From Clostridium sp. DL-VIII (lineage in GTDB: Bacteria > Bacillota > Clostridia > Clostridiales > Clostridiaceae), in contig NZ_CM001240.1 in NCBI RefSeq assembly GCF_000230835.1, forward strand, positions 5,234,779-5,298,778: a stretch of DNA of 64,000 nucleotides, read 5' to 3'. How positions within the stretch are numbered: the first letter of the stretch is position 1; the number at the start of each line of letters is the position of its first letter. Below are positions 15,502-24,250 of this stretch, piece after piece. A program made the translations under genes and the position numbers. Below the pieces are notes generated by a model. That model was not told where the DNA came from. It was given only the letters and a program-made list of their open reading frames with translations, and ran no database searches.

Positions 15502-18000
15502 ATGGCAATTAACGATAAAGCAAAAAGGACGAATAGTACTCCAAAAAGCAAAAGATCTGAAAAGCCCACTAATCATAAAAAATCAAAAAAGCCAAAGAAA
15601 ACTAAAACATTATTTAAGGGCATATTATTTGGTTTACTATTTTGTTTCCTAGCAATTATGATAGTAGGTGCAGGTTATGCATTTGCTGTTATAAAGACTA
15701 CTCCACCACTAAATGTTGAAGCTGTATTATCATTAAATCAACCTTCAAGCATATATGATAGTAATGGAGACTTTATGGACAATATTCAAACAGATGAAGA
15801 ACGTTATGTTATAGATTCAAGTAAAATTCCTGCTAATTTAAAAAATGCCTTTGTGTCTATTGAGGATGAGAGATTCTATAAACACAATGGAATAGATATT
15901 CAAAGAATTGCAAGTTCCGCCTATCTAGATGTAAAAAGAATGATAACTGGACAAAAAGGGTTACACGGCGCTTCTACAATAACGCAGCAATTATTAAAAA
16001 ATACAATTTTAACCAATGACGTTACCCTTGAAAGAAAAATAAGAGAAGCTTATTTAGCAATCAATCTAGAAGATAATTTGACTAAAGATCAAATATTAAC
16101 AGCTTATTTAAATACGATTCCTTTAGGTGGTCATGAGTATGGAGTTGAGGCTGCAGCTTTATACTACTTTGGTAAAAGTGCTTCTGATTTATCATTAATT
16201 GAATGTGCCTATATCGCAGGTGTTACACAAGCTCCAACTTATTACATGGCTTATACAGAAAGTAATATGAAAGATCCTACACCATATATTAATAGAACTC
16301 TAACTGTTTTAGAACAGATGAATAAACTTGGATATATAGATAATTCGGAGTATTCTAAAGCTGTTAATGATGTAAAAAATGGAGGCTTAGTATTTAAGTC
16401 GAGCAAAAAAGATTATCGCTTAAATTATGAATGGTTTGTATATCCTGCTGTGGATCAAGTTAAAGAGGACTTAAAGGAAAAATATAATTATTCAGACGAC
16501 GAAGTATCAAAATTAATAGTTAATGGCGGTCTTAAGATATATACAACAATGGATAGAAATCTTCAAGATTTTACTCAGTCAACTTTAAATGATTATAAAA
16601 ATTTAGGAATTAGCAATAAGGAAACCTACGATAAGGATGGTGTCCCTTTACTTCAAGCATCGGCAACTATAATGGACTATAGAACTGGTCATGTTCTTGC
16701 AATGGTTGGTGGCAGAGGTAAACAGCAGCCTCAATCACTTAATAGAGCATATGATGATTTACGTCCAATTGGTTCTTCAACAAAACCATTAACTGTTTAT
16801 GGCCCTGGTATTGATAAAAAAATTATAACTGCAGCTACAACTGTAAATGATGCTCCAATCCCTGAAGCAATCGGGAAAAAGTATGGTACAAGTGGTGAAC
16901 CTTATAATCCATTAAATTCTCCTAATGAATATGATGGGCTAATGACTTCAAGAGACGCTCTTACTCATTCAAAAAATACAGCTGCAGTACTCACTGAAGA
17001 TAAAGTCGGGTTAAAAACAGGTATTGAATATGGGGAAAAATTAGGCTTAAAATACAATTCTGCATCAAAAACATCAATTGCAGCTCTTGCCTTAGGCCAG
17101 TTTAATAACAATCCTAACGATAGGGATGGAGGCAATACTTCTATTTTAGCAGCTGCTTATGGTTCCTTTGGTAATAACGGAACATATACAAAACCTATAT
17201 TATATACTAAAGTTGTTGATTCTTCTGGTAAAACAATACTTGATAATACTAAACCTAAAGAAACTAAAGTCTTTTCACCTCAGGCAGCATATATTTTATA
17301 TGACATGTTAAAAGGACCAGTAAATGAATATAATGCTACTGGTGCAAGATTTAGCGATATGCCTGTTGCTGGTAAAACTGGTACTACTTCTAATTCAACA
17401 GATTTATGGTTTGCTGGACTTTCCCCTTATTTATCTGCTTCCGTTTGGATTGGATATGATAAACCTACTAAACTTCTTGGCAGCTCAAGCGGCTGCGCTG
17501 TTGTATGGGGAAAATTAATGGCTAAAGCCCATGAGAATTTACCTATAAAAGATATAGATAAACCTGATGGTATAAAAAGTGTTGATGTTTGTAAGGATTC
17601 TGGAGACCTCCCTACCCTATTCTGCAGCCAAGATATTAGAGGTAATAGGGTTTATAGTGAATTATTCATTGATGGAACTGAGCCGACAACTACTTGTCAA
17701 ATACATGCTACTCCTAATTCGAGTATATTAAATAGCCAGCTTCCACCACCTGATGCTAAAGATATTACAACAGATGATGATAAGAAAGTTCAATCTGAAA
17801 CTAATAATAATGCACTTGTGCCTCCTAATGCTAAGGACACCTCTCCATTGCAAGGCAAAAATGGCAATAGCAATGGTAATGATATTAATAATAGTAATGG
17901 TAATGATAGTATTGCAAATAGCAACAACAATACTCATAATTCTGCTGGACCTGGCAGTACCAATGCTAATGGTGCACCTCCAATTCCAACAAGAAATTAG
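15502..18000 (+). CDS. Class A penicillin-binding protein (PBP1A family)
   Basis: The 832-residue bifunctional enzyme polymerises and cross-links peptidoglycan on the outer membrane face. A basic cytoplasmic tail (residues 1-36) and one membrane anchor (about 37-63) precede the GT51 glycosyltransferase domain with SIEDERFYKHNGID (catalytic Glu121) and GASTITQQLLKN. The transpeptidase domain has SSTK (near residue 423), SKN in THSKNTAAVL and KTGT in VAGKTGTTSNSTD. The C-terminal about 75 residues are Asn/Gly/Ser-rich and probably disordered. The stop codon TAG lies inside the terminal repeat of an inserted palindromic element, so the extreme C-terminus may have been reshaped by it. AGGAGG precedes the ATG. 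Confidence 0.97.
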   Translation: MAINDKAKRTNSTPKSKRSEKPTNHKKSKKPKKTKTLFKGILFGLLFCFLAIMIVGAGYAFAVIKTTPPLNVEAVLSLNQPSSIYDSNGDFMDNIQTDEERYVIDSSKIPANLKNAFVSIEDERFYKHNGIDIQRIASSAYLDVKRMITGQKGLHGASTITQQLLKNTILTNDVTLERKIREAYLAINLEDNLTKDQILTAYLNTIPLGGHEYGVEAAALYYFGKSASDLSLIECAYIAGVTQAPTYYMAYTESNMKDPTPYINRTLTVLEQMNKLGYIDNSEYSKAVNDVKNGGLVFKSSKKDYRLNYEWFVYPAVDQVKEDLKEKYNYSDDEVSKLIVNGGLKIYTTMDRNLQDFTQSTLNDYKNLGISNKETYDKDGVPLLQASATIMDYRTGHVLAMVGGRGKQQPQSLNRAYDDLRPIGSSTKPLTVYGPGIDKKIITAATTVNDAPIPEAIGKKYGTSGEPYNPLNSPNEYDGLMTSRDALTHSKNTAAVLTEDKVGLKTGIEYGEKLGLKYNSASKTSIAALALGQFNNNPNDRDGGNTSILAAAYGSFGNNGTYTKPILYTKVVDSSGKTILDNTKPKETKVFSPQAAYILYDMLKGPVNEYNATGARFSDMPVAGKTGTTSNSTDLWFAGLSPYLSASVWIGYDKPTKLLGSSSGCAVVWGKLMAKAHENLPIKDIDKPDGIKSVDVCKDSGDLPTLFCSQDIRGNRVYSELFIDGTEPTTTCQIHATPNSSILNSQLPPPDAKDITTDDDKKVQSETNNNALVPPNAKDTSPLQGKNGNSNGNDINNSNGNDSIANSNNNTHNSAGPGSTNANGAPPIPTRN

Positions 18001-18129
18001 GCACAATTTTAATAAAGATAGAAGATAACCTATAAAAAAGATGATAATCATTCATTTGATTATCATCTTTTTATCTTTAAAGCACATGAAAATAAATAAC
18101 ATATCCAAATCTCCCATTGTGCCTAATTT
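17994..18129. repeat. TTAGGCACA palindromic element supplying stop codons to two convergent genes
   Basis: AAATTAGGCACAAT at 17994-18007 and its perfect inverted copy ATTGTGCCTAATTT at 18116-18129 bound a 136-bp element. The TAG in the left repeat is the stop of the penicillin-binding protein gene and the TAG in the right repeat is the stop of the YpeB-like gene. The interior holds a terminator hairpin and GCACATGAAAATAAATAAC, the terminal motif of other copies. Confidence 0.75.
18037..18072. terminator. Bidirectional rho-independent terminator
   Basis: AAAGATGATAATC and GATTATCATCTTT form a perfect 13-bp stem around an 8-base loop. A runs on the left and T runs on the right make it functional for both convergent genes, the penicillin-binding protein and the YpeB-like gene. 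Confidence 0.9.
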
Positions 18130-18980
18130 GCTATTACTTTTTTCTCTGCTCCGTCTTTTAATATATTTAATACATTTCCATTTTCAGAACTCACAAATAC
18201 TTTCCAACTCACATTGTCATCTTTATCATTTTTACCATCTACAGTTATTATATAGCAAACTTCATATACCGGACTTGCGCCCTTGTCCATCTTATTATCT
18301 GCATAAACTAAATTGGTTTCCGCCCTAGCAGCACCTTCTTTATTATAATTATCGAAGGCATCTATAGCTATCTTCTTCGCTTCTGTATCAGAAATGTTTA
18401 TTACAGGTTCTTTACATTCCCTCTGCATTGTGGAGTTAGAATATCCATCTAAAAAACCAGTTTCCTTGTCAATATTCACTTTTATTTCATCAAAATAAAA
18501 TGGATATCCATTTTTCTCTTTTGTATATATAAACGAATAATATGGTAAACTTTTCGAATCGTCATCATTCTTGATTGACTTTAATACTATATTATCATCA
18601 TAAATGTTCTTTAAGTATTCTTCTGCTAAATTCTTTGCATCTTGTATGTTAATTTTAGTTTCATTAATTGGTATTTCTTTTTTTGCAAAGCCTATTACAT
18701 TATTATTTTTATCTAAATCAATCCCAAAATTTTTAGTAACTATACTCCTATAAATTAATTCATCTTGGTTATTTACTATTCTATTTCTTTTATATTTTAT
18801 AGAATTTAAATTTTGTTCAGTACTTACTGCATTTATCAAGTACAACTTGGCCATAAATTCTTTAGAAGCCTTAATATCCTTTGCACCTGGTCCAATAAAA
18901 TTGTAAAGTATTATGCCTACAGCTATAAGAAGGCAAATTAGAGTTATTCCACTTATAATACTAGCTTTTTTTAATTTCAT
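18123..18980 (-). CDS. YpeB-like PepSY-domain membrane-anchored protein
   Basis: The product is about 285 residues. One N-terminal membrane helix (ASIISGITLICLLIAVGIIL) is followed by an extracytoplasmic part with two PepSY-type repeats (INIQDAKNLAEEYLKNIY.. and ISDTEAKKIAIDAFDNYNK..), each ending in strands such as YPFYFDEIKVNIDKETG and VSWKVFVSSENGNVLNI. The layout is like the C-terminal part of germination protein YpeB, which stabilises the spore cortex hydrolase SleB, but the long N-terminal region of YpeB is missing and no sleB lies beside it. I start at ATG 18978-18980 after GGTGGGAGTTG. Its stop codon lies in a repeat element. Confidence 0.75.
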   Translation of the reverse strand: MKLKKASIISGITLICLLIAVGIILYNFIGPGAKDIKASKEFMAKLYLINAVSTEQNLNSIKYKRNRIVNNQDELIYRSIVTKNFGIDLDKNNNVIGFAKKEIPINETKINIQDAKNLAEEYLKNIYDDNIVLKSIKNDDDSKSLPYYSFIYTKEKNGYPFYFDEIKVNIDKETGFLDGYSNSTMQRECKEPVINISDTEAKKIAIDAFDNYNKEGAARAETNLVYADNKMDKGASPVYEVCYIITVDGKNDKDDNVSWKVFVSSENGNVLNILKDGAEKKVIAN

Positions 18981-19112
18981 CAACTCCCACCTCTAACAAG
19001 TTATTCCCTTATTAATATTATAACATAGTTTATATATCAATACCTGTATTTGAGTTTTGCGGGCAGATCAAAAAAACTACTAATGATAGTAATTTTTAAG
19101 CATTAACTTTCT

Positions 19113-19276
19113 TTAGGCACAATCAAAAAAATAACAAGCCCATCTGCCAGCCTATTTTACATAATCCTTCGTCAGCAAAATTCATAATAGGCCCGCTATG
19201 AAGGGATTTTGCCTCCTTGCCTAATGAAAAATATCCATGTCAGCTTTGGCCCTGTTATTTATTTTCATGTGCCTTA
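19113..19276. repeat. TTAGGCACA palindromic element, intermediate copy
   Basis: The ends TTAGGCACAATCAAAAAAAT and (inverted) TTAAGGCACATGAAAATAAA bound 164 bp. The interior read in reverse (GGCAAGGAGG, CATAGCGGGCCTATTA, AAAATAGGCTG) aligns with the longer copy at 8137-8417, so the two are the same element in opposite orientation. It lies between the YpeB-like gene and ndk in the 18981-19340 spacer. Confidence 0.8.
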
Positions 19277-19286
19277 ATTATGTTCA

Positions 19287-19333
19287 GAAATTATAAATTA
19301 CTATAAGTTAACTTATAGTAATTTATAATTTTA
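19287..19333 (-). terminator. Palindromic terminator of ndk
   Basis: AAATTATAAATTACTATAAG and its exact inverse complement flank TTAA, giving a perfect palindrome of about 44 bp directly after the ndk stop. It is AT-only in the outer stem and can act in both directions. Confidence 0.65.
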
Positions 19334-19340
19334 AATATGT

Positions 19341-19775
19341 TTAATAATTTAATAGTTCATCTATATTTTTTACTTCTGAAAACCAAAGCTTCATTTCTTC
19401 ATTAGCGCTTTCAATATTATCAGAGGCATGAACGCAATTTTCTGTTTTGCTTCTAGCATATCTATGTCTTATAGTTCCTTCTTCCGCATCACTTGGACTT
19501 GTTGCTCCATTGATCTTACGGATCTTAGCTACTGCATCTTCTCCTTTTAGTATCATCGCACATAAAGGACCTCTAGTAATGAATGTTATAAGCTCTTCAT
19601 AAAAATCTTTTCCTTTGTGTTGAGAATAATGCCTTTCAGCAATTTCTTTTGTAGCTTTCATTAATTTTAATTCCACTATTTTTAATCCATTATCTTCATA
19701 ACAGCTTAAAATATTGCCTATTATATTCCTTTCTACCCCGTCTGGCTTAATTAATACTACACTTCTCTCAATCAT
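19341..19775 (-). CDS. ndk: Nucleoside diphosphate kinase
   Basis: The 144-residue enzyme has normal length. It shows IERSVVLIKPDGVERNIIG at the N-terminus, the KGKDFYEELITFITRGP loop, the nucleotide-binding GATSPSDAEEGTIRHRYA and the active-site histidine in NCVHASDNIESANEE. It transfers phosphate between NTPs and NDPs through a phosphohistidine. The terminal RHRYARSKTENCVHASD differs slightly from the common RGDFG/NxxHGSDS form, as in several clostridia. It is monocistronic with its own promoter and terminator. Confidence 0.96.
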   Translation of the reverse strand: MIERSVVLIKPDGVERNIIGNILSCYEDNGLKIVELKLMKATKEIAERHYSQHKGKDFYEELITFITRGPLCAMILKGEDAVAKIRKINGATSPSDAEEGTIRHRYARSKTENCVHASDNIESANEEMKLWFSEVKNIDELLNY

Positions 19776-19828
19776 CTCAATGCCTCCATATCTTGTGATT
19801 TATTTCATGATTATAACTCACTATGAAT

Positions 19829-19856
19829 AGTATACTAAATTTTCTGAAAATTTCAA
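19829..19856 (-). promoter_or_regulatory. Sigma-A promoter of ndk
   Basis: On the minus strand TTGAAA (19851-19856) and TATACT (19829-19834) are 16 bases apart and lie about 55 bases upstream of the ndk ATG. Confidence 0.6.
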
Positions 19857-19967
19857 ATACTTTTATTATTTTATTATGTTTTCCTTATATTATGCTATAA
19901 TTAAAAATAATAATTGCTGTAATCGCATTTACTAAATAAAACTCTATTTATATTTGGAGGAATACAT

Positions 19968-20240
19968 ATGCTTAGATATTTAATAATTGCTAAAGGACGA
20001 GTACAAGGCGTTGGTTTTCGCTATTTTGCAGAGCTTACAGCTTATAAGCTAAATTTAACTGGCTGGTGTAAGAACCTTATGGATGGAGCTGTAGAAATTG
20101 AAATACAAGGTTTAGAAAAAAATGTTCTTTCATTTATTTCCGCCATAAAAGCTGGTAACAATTTTTCTAGAATTGAAGATCTTGACCTAAGCAGAATTGA
20201 TTTAATAGAAAATGAGAAGAAGTTTACAATTAAATATTAA
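19968..20240 (+). CDS. acyP: Acylphosphatase
   Basis: The 90-residue protein matches the family throughout. The phosphate-binding loop is GRVQGVGFRYFAE with the catalytic arginine, and the catalytic asparagine is in TGWCKNLMDGAVEIEIQG. It hydrolyses carboxyl-phosphate bonds such as acetyl phosphate or 1,3-bisphosphoglycerate in the cytoplasm. A TGGAGG ribosome binding site lies seven bases from the ATG. The gene is monocistronic and is followed by a strong terminator. Confidence 0.96.
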   Translation: MLRYLIIAKGRVQGVGFRYFAELTAYKLNLTGWCKNLMDGAVEIEIQGLEKNVLSFISAIKAGNNFSRIEDLDLSRIDLIENEKKFTIKY

Positions 20241-20289
20241 AAAATGAATCGATAATTTTCATTCCTTGATAATTATCGATTCATTTTTC
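20239..20289 (+). terminator. Rho-independent terminator of acyP
   Basis: AAAATGAATCGATAAT and ATTATCGATTCATTTT pair perfectly around a short loop, and the stem is followed by T residues. It begins at the acyP stop codon. Confidence 0.88.
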
Positions 20290-20408
20290 AACATATTTCA
20301 ATATCTAGATATCCACATGTAAACTTGCAAAGGATATTTTTTAATAAGTTAATGTAGAAAAATCTTTAATCCATTATGAGTTAAAAGTTATGAATAAGTT
20401 TAAACTAT

Positions 20409-21143
20409 CTATTTTATATCTAGATCTTTTAACTTTCCTTTTTTCTTTAATCTAAGTAACAATTCATTTGGATCCTTATTTATTATGAGTTCTTCTGGGA
20501 ATTCTATAGATTCTAACATATTTACTGCTTCTGAAAATTCTCCTATCTTTGTGCAAAAGTGTGCATCACTATTTATTATTAGCTCAGCATTATGTTTTTT
20601 GCATAATGATGCTATCTTGGTACAATTGCTTAAGCTTCCTATTCTAGATGTTGTAAATGAACTATTATTAATTTCAATTAAAACATGATTTTCAATGGCA
20701 CATTTTATTATCTTTTCAAAATCAACTGGAACTTCTGGATTTCCTAAATGTCCTATTATATCTACCTTTCCACTCTTTATAACATTTATAAAGGCTCTTG
20801 TATTTTCTTCAATACTCCCGACCTTATAGACCTCGTCATGTATGCTTCCAATTACAATGTCTAGCTTACCTAGTGTAAGATCATCCATATCTAAATTCCC
20901 ATCATAATCGATTATATTAGCTTCTGTACCATATAGCATAATAACGCCATACATTTCTCTAGGTAAAACTTTGTAATTATTAAAATACCAAATATGTGGA
21001 GAATGTGGCATTGTAATTCCATGTTCTGTAGTTCCAAGTACCTTAATTCCTTTTTCTGATGCTGCTTTAGCATTTTCCATTAAAGTGGAGTAAGCATGCC
21101 CACTAGCTATTGTGTGAGTATGTACATCTAATGCATATTTCAT
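20409..21143 (-). CDS. PHP-domain phosphatase (YcdX-like)
   Basis: The 244-residue product starts MKYALDVHTHTIASGHAYST at ATG 21141-21143, preceded by GAGGTG; the open frame extends 18 codons further but without a better site. Metal-binding motifs of the PHP fold are DVHTHT, TTEHG, GTEANI, IGSIHD, IGHLGNPE and INSDAH. It is the right length for the YcdX type, a trinuclear-metal phosphatase with unsettled physiological substrate. No polymerase or histidinol-phosphatase partner lies nearby. It is monocistronic. The 20290-20408 spacer is AT-rich repeat-like sequence. Confidence 0.92.
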   Translation of the reverse strand: MKYALDVHTHTIASGHAYSTLMENAKAASEKGIKVLGTTEHGITMPHSPHIWYFNNYKVLPREMYGVIMLYGTEANIIDYDGNLDMDDLTLGKLDIVIGSIHDEVYKVGSIEENTRAFINVIKSGKVDIIGHLGNPEVPVDFEKIIKCAIENHVLIEINNSSFTTSRIGSLSNCTKIASLCKKHNAELIINSDAHFCTKIGEFSEAVNMLESIEFPEELIINKDPNELLLRLKKKGKLKDLDIK

Positions 21144-21301
21144 CAAATCACCTCGTTTTATTTTTTTATATATAGTTTTATATAATACAATTACCACTAT
21201 AAATTATTCCTATCCATTTCTTATAGTACCATATTTTATTTTTAATTTAAACCAAGAGCTTTTATCAGTTAACAGTTTACAGTTTGTGATAAATCAAGTT
21301 T

Positions 21302-21330
21302 TTGATTTGATTATGTATATATGGTATTAT
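21302..21330 (+). promoter_or_regulatory. Sigma-A promoter of the HAD phosphatase gene
   Basis: TTGATT at 21302-21307 and TATTAT at 21325-21330 are 17 bases apart and lie about 45 bases before the chosen ATG at 21375. Confidence 0.5.
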
Positions 21331-21374
21331 TAAAAATGATATATTTTAAAATTAAAGTATTGAAAGGAGTTCTT

Positions 21375-22160
21375 ATGATTAGATTAATTGCAACAGATAT
21401 GGATGGAACATTATTAGATGAAAATGGTCATTTACCAGAAGGCTTTACCGAAATACTAAATCGCTTAAACGCTAAAAATATAAAATTAGTTATTGCCAGT
21501 GGAAGACCTTATTACACATTACAAACAAACTTTGGACCTGTTGGAAGACATTTATCTTTCATATGTGAAAATGGAGCTTTAGTTGTGGATAATAATAAAA
21601 TAATATATGAAAGTGCTATCGATAAAAATCTTGTTACAGAAGTACTTAATTCTGCAAAAGCTATCGAAGGAAATGCTGTTGTCTTATGTGCAGCAAATTG
21701 TGCTTACATAGAGGATTGTTCTGAAGAACATTTAGCCGAAATAAAAAAATATTATACAAACATAGAACGTGTAGATAACTTAGCAAATGTTACTGATGAT
21801 ATAATTAAAGTTACTATTTGCAATTTAAATAATTCTTTTGAAAATTTGAATAACATCTTTAAACCTAAATTTGACGATAAATTAAATGTAGTAGGTTCTG
21901 GAGATATCTGGATTGATATCTCAAATAACGGTGTAAATAAAGGGCTTGCGTTAAAAAATTTAATGGAAGCTGACGATATATCCAGAGAGGAAACTATGGC
22001 TTTCGGAGATTACTATAATGATATAGAAATGCTTGAACAAGCAGAATATAGCTTTGTAATGGAGAATTCTCCTGAAGATATGAAAAAACATGGAAAATAT
22101 ATAGCTGCAAGCAATATAGAACATGGTGTTTTAAGAGCTATAGTTGAATACGCACTTTAG
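21375..22160 (+). CDS. Cof-type HAD-IIB family hydrolase
   Basis: The 261-residue product starts MIRLIATDMDGTLLDENGHL at ATG 21375 behind AAAGGAG. HAD motif I is DMDGTLLD, motif II is VIASGRPY, the motif III lysine is in GVNKGLALKNLM and motif IV is FGDYYNDIEML. The C2-type cap lies between motifs II and III, as in YidA/Cof sugar-phosphate and flavin-phosphate phosphatases. The substrate cannot be set from sequence. It is a single-gene transcript. Confidence 0.94.
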   Translation: MIRLIATDMDGTLLDENGHLPEGFTEILNRLNAKNIKLVIASGRPYYTLQTNFGPVGRHLSFICENGALVVDNNKIIYESAIDKNLVTEVLNSAKAIEGNAVVLCAANCAYIEDCSEEHLAEIKKYYTNIERVDNLANVTDDIIKVTICNLNNSFENLNNIFKPKFDDKLNVVGSGDIWIDISNNGVNKGLALKNLMEADDISREETMAFGDYYNDIEMLEQAEYSFVMENSPEDMKKHGKYIAASNIEHGVLRAIVEYAL

Positions 22161-22219
22161 CCTAGACTCTTATGTGGTGCTAACTTGCCGAAATAACATA
22201 CATTTTTATTCCACAGGAC

Positions 22220-22280
22220 TTAGGCACTATCAAATAAATAACAAGTCCGCTTGCAAGGTTATTTATTTCCATGTGCCTTA
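22220..22280. repeat. TTAGGCACA palindromic element, minimal copy
   Basis: TTAGGCACTATCAAATAAAT and the inverse of ATTTATTTCCATGTGCCTTA fold on each other with CTTGCAAG in the loop, leaving almost no interior sequence. Length is 61 bp. Confidence 0.8.
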
Positions 22281-22308
22281 TGAAATTTTCGCTGTAAGTT
22301 TCTAAATT

Positions 22309-22336
22309 GGAGCATGCATCCATTTCTGCATGCTCC
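22309..22336. terminator. Hairpin between convergent HAD and dinB genes
   Basis: GGAGCATGCA and TGCATGCTCC form a perfect 10-bp stem around an 8-base loop. It sits between two convergent genes. The T tract is weak, so its strength as a terminator is uncertain. Confidence 0.5.
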
Positions 22337-22390
22337 TAAAACAAGTTCATGACAAGCAGTAAATGCAGATTTATATACATCAACTTGACA

Positions 22391-23437
22391 CTAGAAAAGG
22401 CTTATCTGCTCCATTTCTTGCTCTTTAAATGAGGATATGCTGACTCCTATTAATCTTACTTCTTCATTTAGTTCTTCACTTTCTAATAATTCTTCTGCAA
22501 CTTTAAAAATTTCTTTTTGATTTCCAATATAATTATTTAGAGTTTTACTTCTTGTATGATTTTCAAAATTCTTAGTCTTAAACTTCAAAGTTACAGTCTT
22601 TCCAAGAATATTTTTTCTATTTAAAATTTCCTCTATCTCAAAAGAAAATTCCTTTATGTATTCAATGAGCTCTTCTTTATTTTTCGTGTCAAATTTTAGT
22701 GTCGTTTCTTTTCCAACAGATTTTCTTTCACGCACAATTTCAACTTTTCTATTATCAATTCCTCTAATTCTATCATATATATCCATTCCATTTTTTCCGA
22801 AATATTCGATGTAAAATTCTTTAGGCATATTATATAAATCCTTTATATAATAAATGCCCATGTTATTTAATTTAGCTGCTGATACTTTTCCTAGACCATG
22901 AATTTGAGATATTGGAAGAGGAAAAAGTATATCTGGAATCATTTCTTTACTTATTTCCTTAATTCCATTTGGTTTATTCCAATCTGAAGCGAGCTTTGCC
23001 AAAAACTTATTATAGGATATTCCAACAGATATAGTTAATCCAATTTCCTTAAAAACTCTATTTTTTATATATCTTGCAGCTTCCATTCCATCCTTGATCT
23101 TTCCTTCTGATAAATCTAAGAAGCCTTCATCAATAGATACTGGTTCCACTAATGGTGTTACTTCATTTAATATCTTAAATATTTCTTGAGAAACCTTAGA
23201 ATATCTGCCATATCTCCCTGATACAAAAATTCCATTTGGACATTTTTCTCTAGCCATAAACATTGGCATAGCTGAATGTACTCCAAACTTCCTCGCTTCA
23301 TAAGAGCACGTAGATACAACCCCTCTTTCACTTACACCACCAACGATAACTGGTTTACCTTTAAGTTCTGGATTGTCTCTTTGCTCAACAGAAGCAAAAA
23401 AAGCATCCATATCTACATGTAATATTTGATTTTTCAT
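22391..23437 (-). CDS. dinB: DNA polymerase IV (Y-family)
   Basis: The 348-residue polymerase has normal length. The catalytic motifs are HVDMDAFFASVEQRDNPELK near the N-terminus, CSYEARKFGVHSAMP and VSIDEGFLDLSEG with the catalytic DE pair. The helix-hairpin-helix IHGLGKVSAAKLNNMGIY and the C-terminal little-finger domain follow. The C-terminal LISLF-like tail (EQISLF) resembles a beta-clamp binding motif. It performs error-prone translesion synthesis. No LexA box was recognised in the upstream spacer, which is filled by a repeat element. Confidence 0.96.
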   Translation of the reverse strand: MKNQILHVDMDAFFASVEQRDNPELKGKPVIVGGVSERGVVSTCSYEARKFGVHSAMPMFMAREKCPNGIFVSGRYGRYSKVSQEIFKILNEVTPLVEPVSIDEGFLDLSEGKIKDGMEAARYIKNRVFKEIGLTISVGISYNKFLAKLASDWNKPNGIKEISKEMIPDILFPLPISQIHGLGKVSAAKLNNMGIYYIKDLYNMPKEFYIEYFGKNGMDIYDRIRGIDNRKVEIVRERKSVGKETTLKFDTKNKEELIEYIKEFSFEIEEILNRKNILGKTVTLKFKTKNFENHTRSKTLNNYIGNQKEIFKVAEELLESEELNEEVRLIGVSISSFKEQEMEQISLF

Positions 23438-23455
23438 TTACGTAGCCACCTCATA

Positions 23456-23519
23456 TTAGGCACAATCAAGTAAATAGCAAGTCTATTTGCCGGACTGTTA
23501 TTTATTTTCATATGCCTTA
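23456..23519. repeat. TTAGGCACA palindromic element, minimal copy
   Basis: TTAGGCACAATCAAGTAAAT and the inverse of TTATTTATTTTCATATGCCT form a hairpin of 64 bp, located directly upstream of dinB. Confidence 0.8.
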
Positions 23520-23680
23520 TTTCTTACAATTTCATATTATCTATTATAATCTAAATTTACTTTTACATATAGAATATATTTAAAAAACTATCTAATTCTA
23601 ATCAACATATGGTATAATAATAAAGTATTTTAAAAATAATAGCGTTATTGGCGATATTTTTATGTAAAGGAGTAATTATT

Positions 23681-24112
23681 ATGGGTCTTAAAGAAAAAAT
23701 AAGCGGTAAATTTGGTAACTATTTTCAAAATGCTTACATGGAAAAATACGGTGATAGACTCACAAGCATATCTGGAACTGTTTTATCTGCAAAACTTATT
23801 GAGAAGAGTTACATTATCTTCAATAGATTAATGGTTGAAATGGTTATCAAGCCTGAAGTTGGTAAGAAAGTTGTTAAGTGCTGGTACAAAAAGAATAGAT
23901 GGTTTAAAAAACCTGAATTTATCCCTGTAAAACAAGGAAATAAAGTTATAGTTATGGGAGTTACGGGTGATAGAGAAAGTAAAAAAGAAAATTCACAGGA
24001 AGTTCAAATTATGAACCTGCTAAATCTCACAACTAAAAAAGATTTAATACCAATAGATCATAGTCAAATAAGAAAATCACGTCAACAAGCAACAAACATG
24101 ATGAGAAGATAA
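23681..24112 (+). CDS. Hypothetical protein
   Basis: The product of 143 residues starts MGLKEKISGKFGNYFQNAYM at ATG 23681 behind AAAGGAG; an open frame eleven codons longer exists but its start has no ribosome binding site. The middle region (ISGTVLSAKLIEKSYIIFNR to VIVMGVTGDR) looks beta-rich and may be an OB-like fold, and the C-terminus is basic (IRKSRQQATNMMRR). No known family is recognised. It has no membrane segment. It is a single gene between dinB and the Ca2+ ATPase, pointing rightwards. Confidence 0.7.
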   Translation: MGLKEKISGKFGNYFQNAYMEKYGDRLTSISGTVLSAKLIEKSYIIFNRLMVEMVIKPEVGKKVVKCWYKKNRWFKKPEFIPVKQGNKVIVMGVTGDRESKKENSQEVQIMNLLNLTTKKDLIPIDHSQIRKSRQQATNMMRR

Positions 24113-24115
24113 TAC

Positions 24116-24248
24116 TAAATGTACAATTAACAATATACAATGTACAATTAAGGATGAAATCCTAAAAGGATTTCTAGAATATATGTTTTCAAATTCTGTA
24201 GGAATTTGTTCCTTAATTGTAAATTGATAATTGCAAATTGTACATTTA
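24116..24248. repeat. Palindromic spacer element with heptamer-type arms
   Basis: TAAATGTACAATT at 24116-24128 and its exact inverse complement at 24236-24248 bound the element. Inside, CAATTAAGGA pairs with TCCTTAATTG, and GATGAAATCCTAAAAGGATTTCT forms the core. Arms contain repeated ACAATNNACAAT words. It is a short-core member of the same spacer repeat family as the cloverleaf copies, and it fills the convergent spacer after the ATPase gene. Confidence 0.65.
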
Positions 24249-24250
24249 TT

